A program made the translations under genes and the position numbers. Below are positions 46,615 through 56,600 of a stretch of DNA of 64,000 nt, in pieces. Within the stretch, counting starts at the first letter, position 1. Each line of letters begins with the position of its first letter. The notes under the pieces are model-generated. The model saw nothing but the letters and a program-made list of their open reading frames with translations. It did not search any database and was not told the origin of the DNA. The stretch is from Candidatus Halobeggiatoa sp. HSG11 (lineage in GTDB: Bacteria; Pseudomonadota; Gammaproteobacteria; Beggiatoales; Beggiatoaceae), in assembly GCA_030378105.1 (NCBI GenBank), contig JAUCGL010000002.1, forward strand, positions 21,845-85,844, written 5' to 3'.

Positions 46615-48627
46615 ATGAAACACCAAAAACTTTTACTTATCACAGCATTACTTGTTATCATTGGAGTAATAGGCACTATATTTTTGCTAGAAACACCATC
46701 ACCGCCATCAGTTACTCAATCTCCAAAACCGGTTCAACAACCCCCTAAAACTACTCAACAATCCTCCAAACCAACTCAAATAGTAGTTAAAACTAACCAA
46801 ACGGTCAAAAATGCAACTAAATTACGCTTCAAACCCAAAGATGGACAAACTCTAGCTTTTCATTTTGAGGGTAAATCAAATGCCAAAATTGATTTTGGCT
46901 TCATCACTCCCAACATTGCTACTTCTGGAAACTCCTCTGCATCAGCACCATCTCAAGGCCAGAAAACTCCAGTAACTATGCAAACAAGTGGTGAATTGTA
47001 TTTAAAATACTTTGCTTTGAAACCAGATGTTTGGCAAGTCGCAGCTAAACTGGCTGATGTCACCTACCAACTGAATCAAGAAACTCCACGTTACGTGGAT
47101 GCTATTTCTTATCCATTTACGTTTCAAATGACAACGTTGGGCTTCTTAAGTCATTTCAAATTCACCAAAAATATCCCCACTGAAGCTCAGCAATTTGTGG
47201 AACAGTTACTTAACACTTTGCAAATTGCTTTTCCTAAAGAAAGTAAAATTGAATGGCGTACCAAAGAAATTGACAAAACTGGACGTTATCAAGCTATCTA
47301 CAAATTAAACAAAATGGACACCAAGTTAGCAACACTCACAAAACAAAAACTCAAATATTTTTCTACCCGAGTAGCAAGTTTTGATATTAATCCGGCCATG
47401 TCTAAATCACAAACTCAGATTGAAAATAGCTTAACAACAGTGACAACTTCGGTAAAAGGCCCTTGGTTTTCAACTTTAAAACATACAGAAAAAATTAATT
47501 CATTATCAGGAACTTATAAGTGGGCTGAAACTCAAGTTAAAGCTCAAATTCACCAAATTAAGAAAGATTTAACTGGTGTATTTCCAGCAACTTTTGCACA
47601 ATTTTTAAATCGCTTGAATGCAGCTAAATTTGCCAAATCTAAATACTATAATACCGATCCATATTTTGATAAATTAGGCAAAAATTTAGATATGGATAGT
47701 GCTTTAAACCTATTTGAACAATTAAAAAATTCTAAGGTTCCAAATGCTAATCGCACTGCGGAAAAGTTTTTCGTTAATTATCTTCGTCAACACCCACAAG
47801 CAGCTTTTGATGTAGTCAACTTGTTAGATGGCGATCCTAAACGAAAACGTTTTGACCAATCAACTCAACTAGTTCTGTGGCGTTTAATCACTGAAGCTGG
47901 TCATGTAGAAGCTCAACAAGCAATTGTTAATACATTAAATGATTCAAATCGCAGTCATCTCACCAAAATGCGTGCTTTAGCTTATATGCATGATTTTGAA
48001 TATCCAGAAGCTTCGACCGTAAATGCGTTGTGGCAATTTACTAGCGGTCTTGATACAAAGGATGACCGGGAATATCGGACTATGAGTCTTTACGCATTGG
48101 GTAGTTTGGGTAATAATGATAAATTCAATGATGTGGTTAAACCAGAAATTGGTAAACTTTTGGTTACTAATTTGGAAGGTAGCGATGACCCACGCGAACA
48201 AGCTGTTATTTTGGGTGCAATTGGTAATTATGGAAGTGCAGAAGTACTGGATGCGGTTGAGCCATATTTTACCGCCAAAAATGAAGGAGTTCGGGCTTCA
48301 GCGTATGATGCTTTACGCCATGTTGAGGCTCCTCGTGCAATAGAGATGCTGACAACTCATTATGAAGCAGAAACATCACCTAATGTAAGGGCTGCTGCGG
48401 TTAAGAACTTTTCCAAAATGACTCCTACTCTTGAAGGAGTGAATTGGGCTAATAAAGCGGTACTGAAAACTGATGCTTCTAAAGAACAAATTCCTTTGGT
48501 TGAGGTGTTGGGAAAGACACTGGAAGATTACCCTGATAATGAAGGAACTTTGCGAGCTTTGTTAAAAAAGGATGTAGATAACAAAGTTAAGAAGAATATT
48601 TATAAATATATTGTGCCAGCATTTTAA
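46615..48627 (+). CDS. Membrane-anchored HEAT-repeat protein with a vitellogenin-like N-terminal beta domain
   Basis: 670 aa from the ATG at 46615, which has AGGAA upstream; the ATG at 46573 would add 14 residues before the membrane segment. A hydrophobic segment at about 5-25 (LLLITALLVIIGVIGTIFLL) is followed by a Pro/Gln/Thr-rich linker, then a beta-rich domain (LAFHFEGKSNAKIDFGF and GELYLKYFALKPDVWQV). The C-terminal half is alpha-helical with HEAT-like repeats (LWRLITEAGHVEAQQAIVN; EYRTMSLYALGSLG; VRASAYDALRHVEAPRAIEM; VRAAAVKNF). The order beta-barrel then helical array recalls lipid-transfer proteins of the vitellogenin type, an inferred resemblance only. Probably periplasmic, tethered to the inner membrane. 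Confidence 0.68.
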   Translation: MKHQKLLLITALLVIIGVIGTIFLLETPSPPSVTQSPKPVQQPPKTTQQSSKPTQIVVKTNQTVKNATKLRFKPKDGQTLAFHFEGKSNAKIDFGFITPNIATSGNSSASAPSQGQKTPVTMQTSGELYLKYFALKPDVWQVAAKLADVTYQLNQETPRYVDAISYPFTFQMTTLGFLSHFKFTKNIPTEAQQFVEQLLNTLQIAFPKESKIEWRTKEIDKTGRYQAIYKLNKMDTKLATLTKQKLKYFSTRVASFDINPAMSKSQTQIENSLTTVTTSVKGPWFSTLKHTEKINSLSGTYKWAETQVKAQIHQIKKDLTGVFPATFAQFLNRLNAAKFAKSKYYNTDPYFDKLGKNLDMDSALNLFEQLKNSKVPNANRTAEKFFVNYLRQHPQAAFDVVNLLDGDPKRKRFDQSTQLVLWRLITEAGHVEAQQAIVNTLNDSNRSHLTKMRALAYMHDFEYPEASTVNALWQFTSGLDTKDDREYRTMSLYALGSLGNNDKFNDVVKPEIGKLLVTNLEGSDDPREQAVILGAIGNYGSAEVLDAVEPYFTAKNEGVRASAYDALRHVEAPRAIEMLTTHYEAETSPNVRAAAVKNFSKMTPTLEGVNWANKAVLKTDASKEQIPLVEVLGKTLEDYPDNEGTLRALLKKDVDNKVKKNIYKYIVPAF

Positions 48628-48649
48628 TTACTTTGAGTTTTAAGAATAA

Positions 48650-48892
48650 CACGAGCATGACTACGATCTGCATCCAAATAAATCAGCAGTGGAGTATCTT
48701 GCACTTGTGCCAATGGCATTAACAGTAAACATTTGAACAAGAGTAATAGATAAGATTTTTTCATACGACCTCCGAGTTAGTATAGCTTTTCAGATAAACA
48801 TTTTGGCCAAAAGACCTGACAGGTTTTAAAAACCTGTCAGGTCTGATAGCTTTATTTTTCTGAAAGCCTATAGGTATATTTTTTGCACAATG
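48650..48892 (-). pseudogene. Duplicated 5' end of the binding-protein gene and its upstream repeat
   Basis: 243 bases that match 12993-13235 with two substitutions and no gap. The piece holds the first 38 codons of the periplasmic binding protein (minus strand, from 48764), its ribosome binding region and the composite palindrome. One substitution changes the Ala of the AQA signal-peptidase site to Val. There is no downstream coding sequence, so this is a dead fragment. The ends of the duplication do not lie in the palindrome. Confidence 0.92.
48781..48872. repeat. Composite nested palindrome, copy 2 (within the duplication)
   Basis: Same structure as 13124-13215, with the inner hairpin at 48812-48844 (arms AGACCTGACAGGT and ACCTGTCAGGTCT). 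It was carried here with the duplicated segment. Confidence 0.9.
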
Positions 48893-48987
48893 TAAAGTAT
48901 AGCAATTTCTTCGCCAATTAAGACATCCTTTCATATTCGGGAAATCCGTTTCACTCCATTCCCGAAACAACTGTCAATATATTTAAT

Positions 48988-49059
48988 GTAGGGTGTATAA
49001 GTGATAACGTCATACACCAACATTATGAAGGTGGATGACGCTCCGCTTATCCACCCTAC
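48988..49059. repeat. GTAGGGTG...CACCCTAC inverted repeat
   Basis: A 72-base near-palindrome whose arms begin GTAGGGTGTATAAG and end CTTATCCACCCTAC. Intergenic palindromes with these ends are common in many bacteria. It lies about 50 bases before the flippase gene. The remaining 48893-48987 sequence shows no gene. Confidence 0.75.
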
Positions 49060-49109
49060 GTTTGCTAAAAATGTATAACTTTGTCTAAGTTTTTAGGAGC
49101 AGGTATCGT

Positions 49110-50336
49110 ATGAAGCAGTGGTTTAATAACCGTTTTGTCCATAATGTTGGTTGGATCGGGCTTTCGGAAATGATGGCACGGGTATCACGTTTACTAACGG
49201 CCATCGTTCTAGCCCGTTATCTTAGCTTAGAAGAATTTGGTATCGCGGCACTTGTCATGACTACTGATGAATTGATTAAAGTATTTAATCAAAATGGTAT
49301 TGGTGCAAAAATTATTCATACTTCCAAACAACACTTAGAAGCAGTTTGTAATACAGCTTATAGATTAAATTGGTTCGTATGTATTACTTTATTCTTGTTG
49401 CAATCCTTGGCTGCTTTTCCTATCGCTTGGTTTTATCAGCAACCACAATTGGTTGAAATGGTCATGCTATTGGCGATTGTATATTTGCTGATGCCACTTG
49501 GTTTGGTGCAAGCTTTTTTAATTCAACGTGAAAACCGTTTTAAGGTCATTGCTTTAGTGGCTGGAGTGCAGGTTACAGTGGACAATTTACTAACTGCTGG
49601 ACTTGCAATAGCCGGATTTGGAGTGTGGGCGATTGTGTTACCTAAACTGTTGGTCGCACCAATTTGGGTTATTGGAATGCGTATGAATTACTCATGGAAA
49701 TTTAAACTAGGTACTGGTTTTGCTCATTGGCAGGAAATTCTGCATTTTGGTAAACATATACTGGGAGTTGAATTGCTGAAAACGTTACGCTTGAATCTGG
49801 ATAATCTAATTATCGGGCGTTTTCTCGGAATTGAGGCGTTGGGAATTTATTATTTTGCCCGTAATGCTGGGTTGGGCATTAGTTTGTCATTGACTCGTGC
49901 TTTTAACACTGCCTTGTTTCCGCATTTATGCGAAGTGCAACACGACCGTAATTTATTGCGAGAAAAGTTTCTAAATACCTTAAAAATCGTCAGCTTGAGC
50001 ATGATACCTCTTATTCTAGCTCAAGCACTACTCGCACCTTGGTATGTGCCAATTGTTTTCGGCGAAAAATGGATAGTAGCGATACCAGTTCTGGTGTTGT
50101 TATGTTTATCAGCGATTCCGCGTCCTTATGGTGAAGGAGCTTCTGAAGTCATGCGGGTGTTAAACAAACCTCATATTGATTTTTACTGGAGCCTGTTATT
50201 CACAGTATTCTTTTTTATTGGATTGTTAGCCGCTTTGCCTTGGGGCATTACAGGAGTTGCAGTTGCCATTTTGCTAATCCATTTACTGGCTCTTCCAGCT
50301 TATACCGGCTGGGTCATACGTAAACAGTTATTTTAA
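49110..50336 (+). CDS. Oligosaccharide flippase, Wzx/PST family
   Basis: 408-aa integral membrane protein that would flip lipid-linked sugar units across the inner membrane. The start has GLSEMMARVSRLLTAIVLAR followed by YLSLEEFGIAAL, the usual N-terminal pattern of polysaccharide transporters of the WzxC/MATE-like type. About ten to twelve hydrophobic segments can be seen along the length (for example WFVCITLFLLQSLAAFPIAW). It is followed after 31 bases by a glycosyltransferase gene in the same direction, consistent with a small exopolysaccharide or O-unit operon. Substrate unknown. Confidence 0.88.
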   Translation: MKQWFNNRFVHNVGWIGLSEMMARVSRLLTAIVLARYLSLEEFGIAALVMTTDELIKVFNQNGIGAKIIHTSKQHLEAVCNTAYRLNWFVCITLFLLQSLAAFPIAWFYQQPQLVEMVMLLAIVYLLMPLGLVQAFLIQRENRFKVIALVAGVQVTVDNLLTAGLAIAGFGVWAIVLPKLLVAPIWVIGMRMNYSWKFKLGTGFAHWQEILHFGKHILGVELLKTLRLNLDNLIIGRFLGIEALGIYYFARNAGLGISLSLTRAFNTALFPHLCEVQHDRNLLREKFLNTLKIVSLSMIPLILAQALLAPWYVPIVFGEKWIVAIPVLVLLCLSAIPRPYGEGASEVMRVLNKPHIDFYWSLLFTVFFFIGLLAALPWGITGVAVAILLIHLLALPAYTGWVIRKQLF

Positions 50337-50367
50337 GTTTTGTATTTTATCAACAGGAGCAATCCTA

Positions 50368-52218
50368 ATGCCCAACTTTTCCGTCATTATTCCGTTGTAC
50401 AACAAAGTTAAGAGTATAAAAGCTGCTCTGGACTCAGTGTTAGCACAAACCGAAACTAGTTTTGAAATAATCGTAGTCGATGATGGTTCCAGTGATGGCA
50501 GTAGCGACATCGTTGCCGCAATACCTAGCATACGTTTAATTAGACAAAGCAATGCTGGTGTATCAGCAGCACGTAATCGTGGTATTGCAGAAGCTCAAAG
50601 CGACTATTTAGCTTTTCTTGATGCAGATGATTATTGGAAACCAGATTTTTTACAGCATATTTACAGCCTGATTCAGCGTTATCCACAGGCTGGTGCTTTT
50701 GCCACTGCTTATGAGTTACAACAAGGCGAACAACGCATAGCTCAACCCATTCACAGCTTGGGTAAGCAAGCCTTACTAATTGAAGATTATTTCGCTGTAG
50801 CGTCACGCGGTAACTTGCCATTAACGGCTTCTAGCGTGTGTATTCCACGCACTGTGCTAGATAAGGTTGGTGGGTTTCCAACAGAACAAAAACAAGGTGA
50901 AGATCAGGATTTATGGGCACGCATTGGCTTGTTTTATCCCATCGCTTTACATCCGGCGGTGGCAGTACGCTATATAGTGTCTGCCGATAATCGGGTCAGT
51001 GTTAACTGTATTCCGCAGCAGGAATTAGCCTTTAGTAGTCGCTTACAAATGCAGTTAGAACAAGGACAAATCCCTGAGTCTAAACGCCAGACAGTGGCAC
51101 GTTATATTGCTGGACATTTGGTGCATATAGCCCAACTCAATGTACGTCACGGCCAAACTGCAATTGCTCGGCGTTTATTGGCCGATCCACGTTGTAATCT
51201 GGTTTGGCAACGTAAACTGAAATGGTGGTTGTTGTCTTTTCTGTCTTGGCCCACAAAACCTAAAATCGTACATTTGCTCAATGACACTGATATGGGCGGA
51301 ATTAAATCAGTGATAGACAGCTTGGCAGCTTCCTATCTGGCCAATGACTATCAATTTGAGTTTATTTGCCTCAAGCCAACCTTTTGGTGGCGAAAACCCT
51401 ACCATGCCCGTATTATCATGATTCATTATGCTTCTAACTGGCGTACTTTACCCAGTCTGTTGTGTTTGCGACTGTGTAATCCCGGTGCAAAAATCCTGCT
51501 ACAAGAACATCACTACACCGCAGCTTTTGAACAAACTGTGCCTTCACCGTCACGGTTTCGCCAAATGCTACGTTTGAATTATCTGCTAGTCAACCAAGTG
51601 ATTGCAGTTTCTCAAGGTCAAGCTAAATGGCTTGCTTGCTTACTGGCACAGAAAAAACTTACCGTGATTCCACAAAGTCGGCAATTAGATTCATTTTTAA
51701 CCGTAACGAAAAAAACACCAACACTACCTTTAGTTTTAGGAGCTTATGGTCGTTTTCACTGGCAAAAAGGGTTTGATACATTACTTGAGGTCATGCGTCG
51801 CTTACCCGATTTACAACTTCGTTTGGGAGGTAATGGAGAACAAGAGTCACAATTACGAGAATTAGCAAGTGGCTTAAGTAATGTGACATTTTGTGGCCCT
51901 TTACATGATGTACCCGGTTTTTTGCAAGGTTGTGATGTGATTGTGATTCCTTCTCGCTTTGAACCTTTTGGTTTAGTTTGCTTAGAAGCTCGTGCCGCTG
52001 GTCGTGGAGTAGTGGTAACTGATGTGGATGGTTTGCCGGAACAGGCTAAAGATTGTGGCTTGATAGTAAAAGCGGATGATCAAGAAGCTTTATATCAAGC
52101 CTTGCATTCATTAACAGAACAACCATTGCAACGCTGGGGAGAAAATGCCCGTGATTTGAGTCGGGACAGTTGGACAGTATATTTACAACGTTGGCAAAGT
52201 TTGTTGAGTCGTTGTTAA
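50368..52218 (+). CDS. Fused glycosyltransferase, GT2 N-terminal and GT4 C-terminal domains
   Basis: 616 aa. The first about 220 residues are a GT-A fold family 2 transferase: FSVIIPLYNKVKSIKAALDS, then VVDDGSSDGSSD and a metal-binding DADD near residue 85. From about residue 305 a GT-B fold family 4 transferase follows: LLNDTDMGGIKSVIDSL, the donor-site loop GAYGRFHWQKGFDTL near 457 and the E-x7-E motif in SRFEPFGLVCLEA near 530-543. The two activities would add successive sugars, but donors are unknown. Upstream is the flippase gene, so both probably act on the same envelope polysaccharide. Fusions of two GT families in one chain are known but not common. Confidence 0.88.
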   Translation: MPNFSVIIPLYNKVKSIKAALDSVLAQTETSFEIIVVDDGSSDGSSDIVAAIPSIRLIRQSNAGVSAARNRGIAEAQSDYLAFLDADDYWKPDFLQHIYSLIQRYPQAGAFATAYELQQGEQRIAQPIHSLGKQALLIEDYFAVASRGNLPLTASSVCIPRTVLDKVGGFPTEQKQGEDQDLWARIGLFYPIALHPAVAVRYIVSADNRVSVNCIPQQELAFSSRLQMQLEQGQIPESKRQTVARYIAGHLVHIAQLNVRHGQTAIARRLLADPRCNLVWQRKLKWWLLSFLSWPTKPKIVHLLNDTDMGGIKSVIDSLAASYLANDYQFEFICLKPTFWWRKPYHARIIMIHYASNWRTLPSLLCLRLCNPGAKILLQEHHYTAAFEQTVPSPSRFRQMLRLNYLLVNQVIAVSQGQAKWLACLLAQKKLTVIPQSRQLDSFLTVTKKTPTLPLVLGAYGRFHWQKGFDTLLEVMRRLPDLQLRLGGNGEQESQLRELASGLSNVTFCGPLHDVPGFLQGCDVIVIPSRFEPFGLVCLEARAAGRGVVVTDVDGLPEQAKDCGLIVKADDQEALYQALHSLTEQPLQRWGENARDLSRDSWTVYLQRWQSLLSRC

Positions 52219-52392
52219 AAGTAATCAACGTGGCATTTTCCAGATTTCTTTTCCTTTTTTTTGTCAAATTTTTTCCGGTCTGTTTCTTTTCTAAGATGTT
52301 CTGATGGTTTTTGAACATGATTACACGGATTTATGGGATTATCAGGATTACCACCCAAACCTTTGTTTAAGATTTAATCCTGTTCAAAAACT

Positions 52393-52434
52393 GTCAGAAT
52401 CAGAATTCACAGAATTATAGAATTTTCAGGATAA
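52393..52434. repeat. Single arm of the GTCAGAATCAGG inverted-repeat family
   Basis: GTCAGAATCAGAATTCACAG and a following AATTTTCAGGAT-like phrase. It matches one arm of the complete elements at 53261-53375 and 63170-63324. The 52219-52392 interval has related degenerate text and no gene. Confidence 0.7.
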
Positions 52435-52454
52435 AAAACAAAAAATTAAAAAAG

Positions 52455-52697
52455 CTAAAAAGTCCGCACACCAACAAGACGAAAATCAATATTGCTGCCA
52501 GGGTTGACGTACCTATCACGAACTGCGGTACGAGTGTTGTAAGGGACGTTGAACCATGAACCACCACGCATAACTCTGTATTTATTGCCTTTTTTCCAAA
52601 CGCTACCATCAGTTGGAGCATTGTTGTAATTACCATGCCAACCATCAGCACACCATTCCCAAACATTACCAACAGTATCATATATAGCAATTACCAA
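52455..52697 (-). pseudogene. C-terminal fragment of a SUMF1 (FGE-sulfatase) domain gene
   Basis: About 80 residues that align with the end of the kinase-SUMF1 protein at 53695-56706: GNVWEWCADGW, then TDGSVWKKGNKYRVMRGGSW and FRLVGVRTF. It keeps the core WEWCADGW and RGGSW motifs, but everything upstream is missing: the fragment starts at IAIYDTVGN just where an IS5-type remnant begins. It was probably part of a second kinase-SUMF1 or SUMF1 gene disrupted by insertion. Too short to fold as a full domain. Confidence 0.85.
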
Positions 52698-52737
52698 TGA
52701 TATGGTACACTTAGGATAAAAATAATAGACATCTTTC

Positions 52738-52943
52738 CTAAATAGAGCTACATCTCAAATTGACAAGAGCAGCAACTAATCGCCATGTTAAACCGTAATT
52801 TTTGTGTTTACCTCGATAAACTTCTTTAACACAACGAAAAATTTTGCACAATCGATTAATATTTTCAATCAAAATACGTCTTTTTGAAAGTGTCCTATTA
52901 TGAACTTTGGCTTCAGCTGTACGAGGAATTCCTTTTTCTTTTT
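52738..52943 (-). pseudogene. C-terminal fragment of an IS5-family (DDE_Tnp_4-like) transposase
   Basis: About 68 codons ending in a stop at 52738: KGIPRTAEAKVHNRTLSKRR, then ILIENINRLCKIFR and a final YGLTWRLVAALVNLRC. The HN..LS..R..IENI...CKIFR pattern with a closing LVAALVNL is typical of the C-terminus of DDE_Tnp_4 / IS5-type transposases. The catalytic DDE residues upstream are lost; the reading frame ends abruptly where the dispersed repeat at 52947 starts. The inverted repeat of the IS may lie around 52703-52735, but I could not define it. Confidence 0.85.
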
Positions 52944-52946
52944 AAG

Positions 52947-53226
52947 ATGAGTTTCGCAGAAATTTCATGATGTCCCCGGAACGTCCATGTCCCGTTGACT
53001 AATCAATTTTTCAGCGAAACCGGTTATAATTGCCCCGACACATCCGGTCTCATCGGGCGACTCCGCACTGAAGCAGCTCCATCCCACCTACTCCCCCATA
53101 ACGTTACACGGTGAGCTTGTTCAAAATTTCAAGAAATGCACTCCGTTTAACTATTTCTTCAAATTTAAGAACTTTCACCTAGTTACGGACTACTCGACTT
53201 CAGCTTCGCCTCTCCATGTCTCGCAG
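52947..53226. repeat. Dispersed repeat, longer copy (partner at 1449-1664)
   Basis: 280 bases matching the copy upstream of hsdM. It directly abuts the broken IS5-type transposase, as if inserted into it. It contains about 64 bases missing from the other copy, including GGACTACTCGACTTCAGC. It is GC-rich against its surroundings and has no coding potential. Nature unknown; see the finding on a possible group II intron remnant. Confidence 0.75.
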
Positions 53227-53260
53227 CGTTTGAAAACTGAACTAACGCAGAGAGCCAATT

Positions 53261-53375
53261 GTCTGAATCAGGATTCACAGGATTATAGGATTTCCAGAAT
53301 TAAAATCTAAACCAATTATATTGTTAATTGCCTTTATCCTGAAAATCCTTAAATCCTGTTAATCCTGATTCTGAC
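53261..53375. repeat. Inverted-repeat element, GTCTGAATCAGG family
   Basis: Arms GTCTGAATCAGGATTCACAG and (right) CTGTTAATCCTGATTCTGAC pair over roughly 40 bases around an AT-rich centre. A second complete copy is at 63170-63324. Confidence 0.8.
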
Positions 53376-53380
53376 AAGAG

Positions 53381-53458
53381 TAGTACAACGAATTGGCGAA
53401 ATAAACGAATACAACATAACCGCCTTTAATTCGATTATTTCGGAAATTCGCTGTACTA
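53381..53458. repeat. 78-bp palindrome TAGTACAACGAA...GCTGTACTA
   Basis: Left arm TAGTACAACGAATTGGCGAA pairs with the right arm TTCGGAAATTCGCTGTACTA over about 30 bases. It lies next to the previous element, downstream of the kinase gene. The following 53459-53694 stretch has no gene I recognise. Confidence 0.75.
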
Positions 53459-53694
53459 ACCAATTAAACAAACCACTGCCAACCTCCAAAAAAGCAGTAA
53501 TAAATTAGGAATAGTCATGTTGGGTCAGTGAAATTAAACCGACCAAACAGTACAATTAATAATTTATGTGTTTGTTTATATCATAATGGTTGGTTTCACG
53601 TTGTTACACTGATCCTACATGGCTGACAAAAAAATTTAAAACCAAAAGCAGTATAAAAAAACAAAAAAGTAAAAAAGGGAAAAGAGTAAAAGAG

Positions 53695-56600
53695 TTAAAA
53701 AGTCCGCGCAGCAACACCAACAAGACGAAAACCAATTCCGTAGCTAGGGTAGCTGTCCCTATTACGGTAGGCGGAACGAAAGAAGTAAGGGATGCTGCCC
53801 CATGAGCCACCACGCAGTACTCTGTTTTCATTATCTTTTTCCCAAACGCTACCATCAGTTGGGACATCTTTATAATTATCATACCAACCATCAGCACACC
53901 ATTCCCAAACATTACCGTGCATATCATATAAACCAAAATTATTAGGTAGAAATATACCTACTTCGGTAGTTTGTTTACGATATTTACCTTTTGACCCTGA
54001 ACCATAAGTGTAATTACCATTATAATTAGCCAACTCAGGAGTAATCGTTTCTCCAAAGTAAAACGGCGTAGTTGTACCAGCCCGACAAGCATATTCCCAT
54101 TCAGCTTCTGAAGGTAAACGATAAATTTGATTAGTTAATTTAGACAACTTTTCACAAAACTCAATCGCATCTTTCCATGATATATTTTCCACTGGCCTAT
54201 TTTCACCTTTAAAATTAGATGGATTATTACCCATCACTGCTTGCCATTGTGCTTGAATAATTGGATATTTGCTCATGTAAAATGGTTGTTTAATAGTAAC
54301 TTTATGAATTGGTTTTTCAGTTTTTTCTTTATCTGAACCCATCATGAATTCTCCACTTGGAATATATACCATTTCCAAAGACACACCATTTATATCTTCA
54401 ACTATTTGAATAGTTTTGTGTTGTTTACGGTTGATAATTTTACCTTTAATATCAACTGTTACAGTCTCAAACTTTGAATACTTATCAATCAGTAATTCTA
54501 AATCAGAAGAATAATACTGCTCCATTGCTGTTTCAAACCCAGCTTTAATAACTTTTGGTTTTACTTCTTTATTCAATCCTAATACTAAATAAGGTATCAA
54601 CAACTCTTGTTCCCAATCTAGCCAACAAGTTTTTGCTTCTTTAGGTACAATTGGTAAAGTTGAATTCTCAATAATATAATGTTCATCTGGAACAACTTCC
54701 TCAGCAATTAATTTGAACTGCATCAATTCTTCATCGGCATTATAATCTAACAACTCTAATTGTAATTTTGTTGGTGGTACGTCAAATTGTTTATTCAACA
54801 AAATATCACGTTGTTTCTTTAAAACAGCTAAATCTTGTGAACAAGCTTCATTTAGTCGTTTATCTAGTTTTTCACGCTCTTGTTGCCAAGAAGTTTTAAT
54901 TTTTTCCTGTTGAGTTATGTGTCTAACTTTTCGTTGTTCATGTTCTTGAGTTTTCTCAAACCGGCTACGTGGAGTAGCTTGAAATTCACCTAATTCACCC
55001 AAAGCTTTCTGCAAACCCTGTTCAATTTTTTGTTGTTGCACCTCCTTCTCTTTTGAATAATCAGATTCAATTTTTCCAATTAACGCCTCAACTTGCCGTA
55101 ATTCCTCCATAGCCTCTTGCAACTGTAATGGAGCATCATTACGTTGCCGTTTCTGCTTAACCAACTTCCGCAACTCAGCCAAACGCTCCTCAGCCTGAAC
55201 ATTAATTTCCGCCTGTTCAACCTTAGCATGTTGCATAGATTTTGCATACACCTTTTGTCGTGCAGACTCAGCCTCAACTTGCCTCTGTTTACGTGCCACT
55301 TCCTGCTCTTTCAACAACTTCTGCCGAGCTAACTCCCGTTGCTGAACCGCCTCATTATTCTCTATAGCCTCAGCTTCCTGATCCTGCAAATCAGCTAACT
55401 GTCTATTCAACGTCAGCAACTCGTCCTCAACTTCAGACCTAACAGGTTTCGGAAACCTGTCAGGTCTCAACATCTCCAACAACTTTCCTGCATCTTGTGG
55501 CCGTTGCTGACGAGACTTATTCAAACAAGCAAACACCACATTCTGCAAGGTTTCTGGAATATCATCCAACTGCTGCAACTCCTCCAACCAATCCAAATCA
55601 GGAGCATCCAAAGTTTGCACCAACATCTGCCACAACAACACCCCCAAAGCATAAGTATCATCAGCTGGATGAGCCTTTTTACCCTTACGTTGCTCCTTCG
55701 ACATATAACCCAAACTACCAAAACCCTGCATAGTATATTGAGTACGAGTCATTTGCAACTCATTTTCCGCCAAAACCTTTCCAATCCCAAAATCAGTTAT
55801 TTTCGGAATCCCATCAGCAGTCAACAAAATATTAGCCGGCTTCAAATCCCGATGCACAATCCCAATCTGATGCACTGCCGCCACCCCAGCCACAATCTGC
55901 CGAAACAAACTCAAACTTTCCTGCCACGACAACGGAGCTGCTCGCAACAAAGATTCCAAAGTGCCACCTTCCACAAACTCAAACAACAACCAATACGGCG
56001 ATTTTTCCAAATTTAACTGATTTAAATGCACAATATTTGCGTGGCGAGGCAACTTTTCATGCACATCAAACAACATCTTGGCTTCATTAGTTAAAATCCT
56101 CTCATTAATCTCACCCAGAAAAAACTTAATCGCATATCGCAACCGCTCATGCCGTACCTCCCATACCTCACCAAAACCACCAGTCCCCAACAACTCTCCC
56201 AATCGCCAACCAGCCAAACCATGTGGTATCGAATCATTAGTTTGAAAACGTGGCCGCCGAGCCGGAAACAACGAACGATAAAACTCCTCTTGCTCAAATA
56301 AACTGGTTTCATCAGTTATCGGCAATATAGTCTGTATATCCGTACCGTGCTGTCGAGCCAATTGCAAAGTCGCTTGAGTACGTTCCTTAATTGTTGCTGG
56401 CATAAACATCAACAAATCACGAATTGCCTCAGCCTGTTCCTCAACAACAGTTATACCTTTAGCTCGTTGTTCAGCAATAAAATCATCCGCAATTGTCCGA
56501 GCCTCACCCGGCAAAATGGTCGCAGCCTGTTCCAACTGTTCCAACCGTTCCCCAAATCCAGCTTTACGTTGCTCATCATGAAAAATATCAAACCAACCAT

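Noticed and set aside
48761..48970. 69-codon minus-strand ORF across the duplicated fragment
   Set aside because: It reads the palindrome and intergenic DNA in another frame from the dead gene start; no support.
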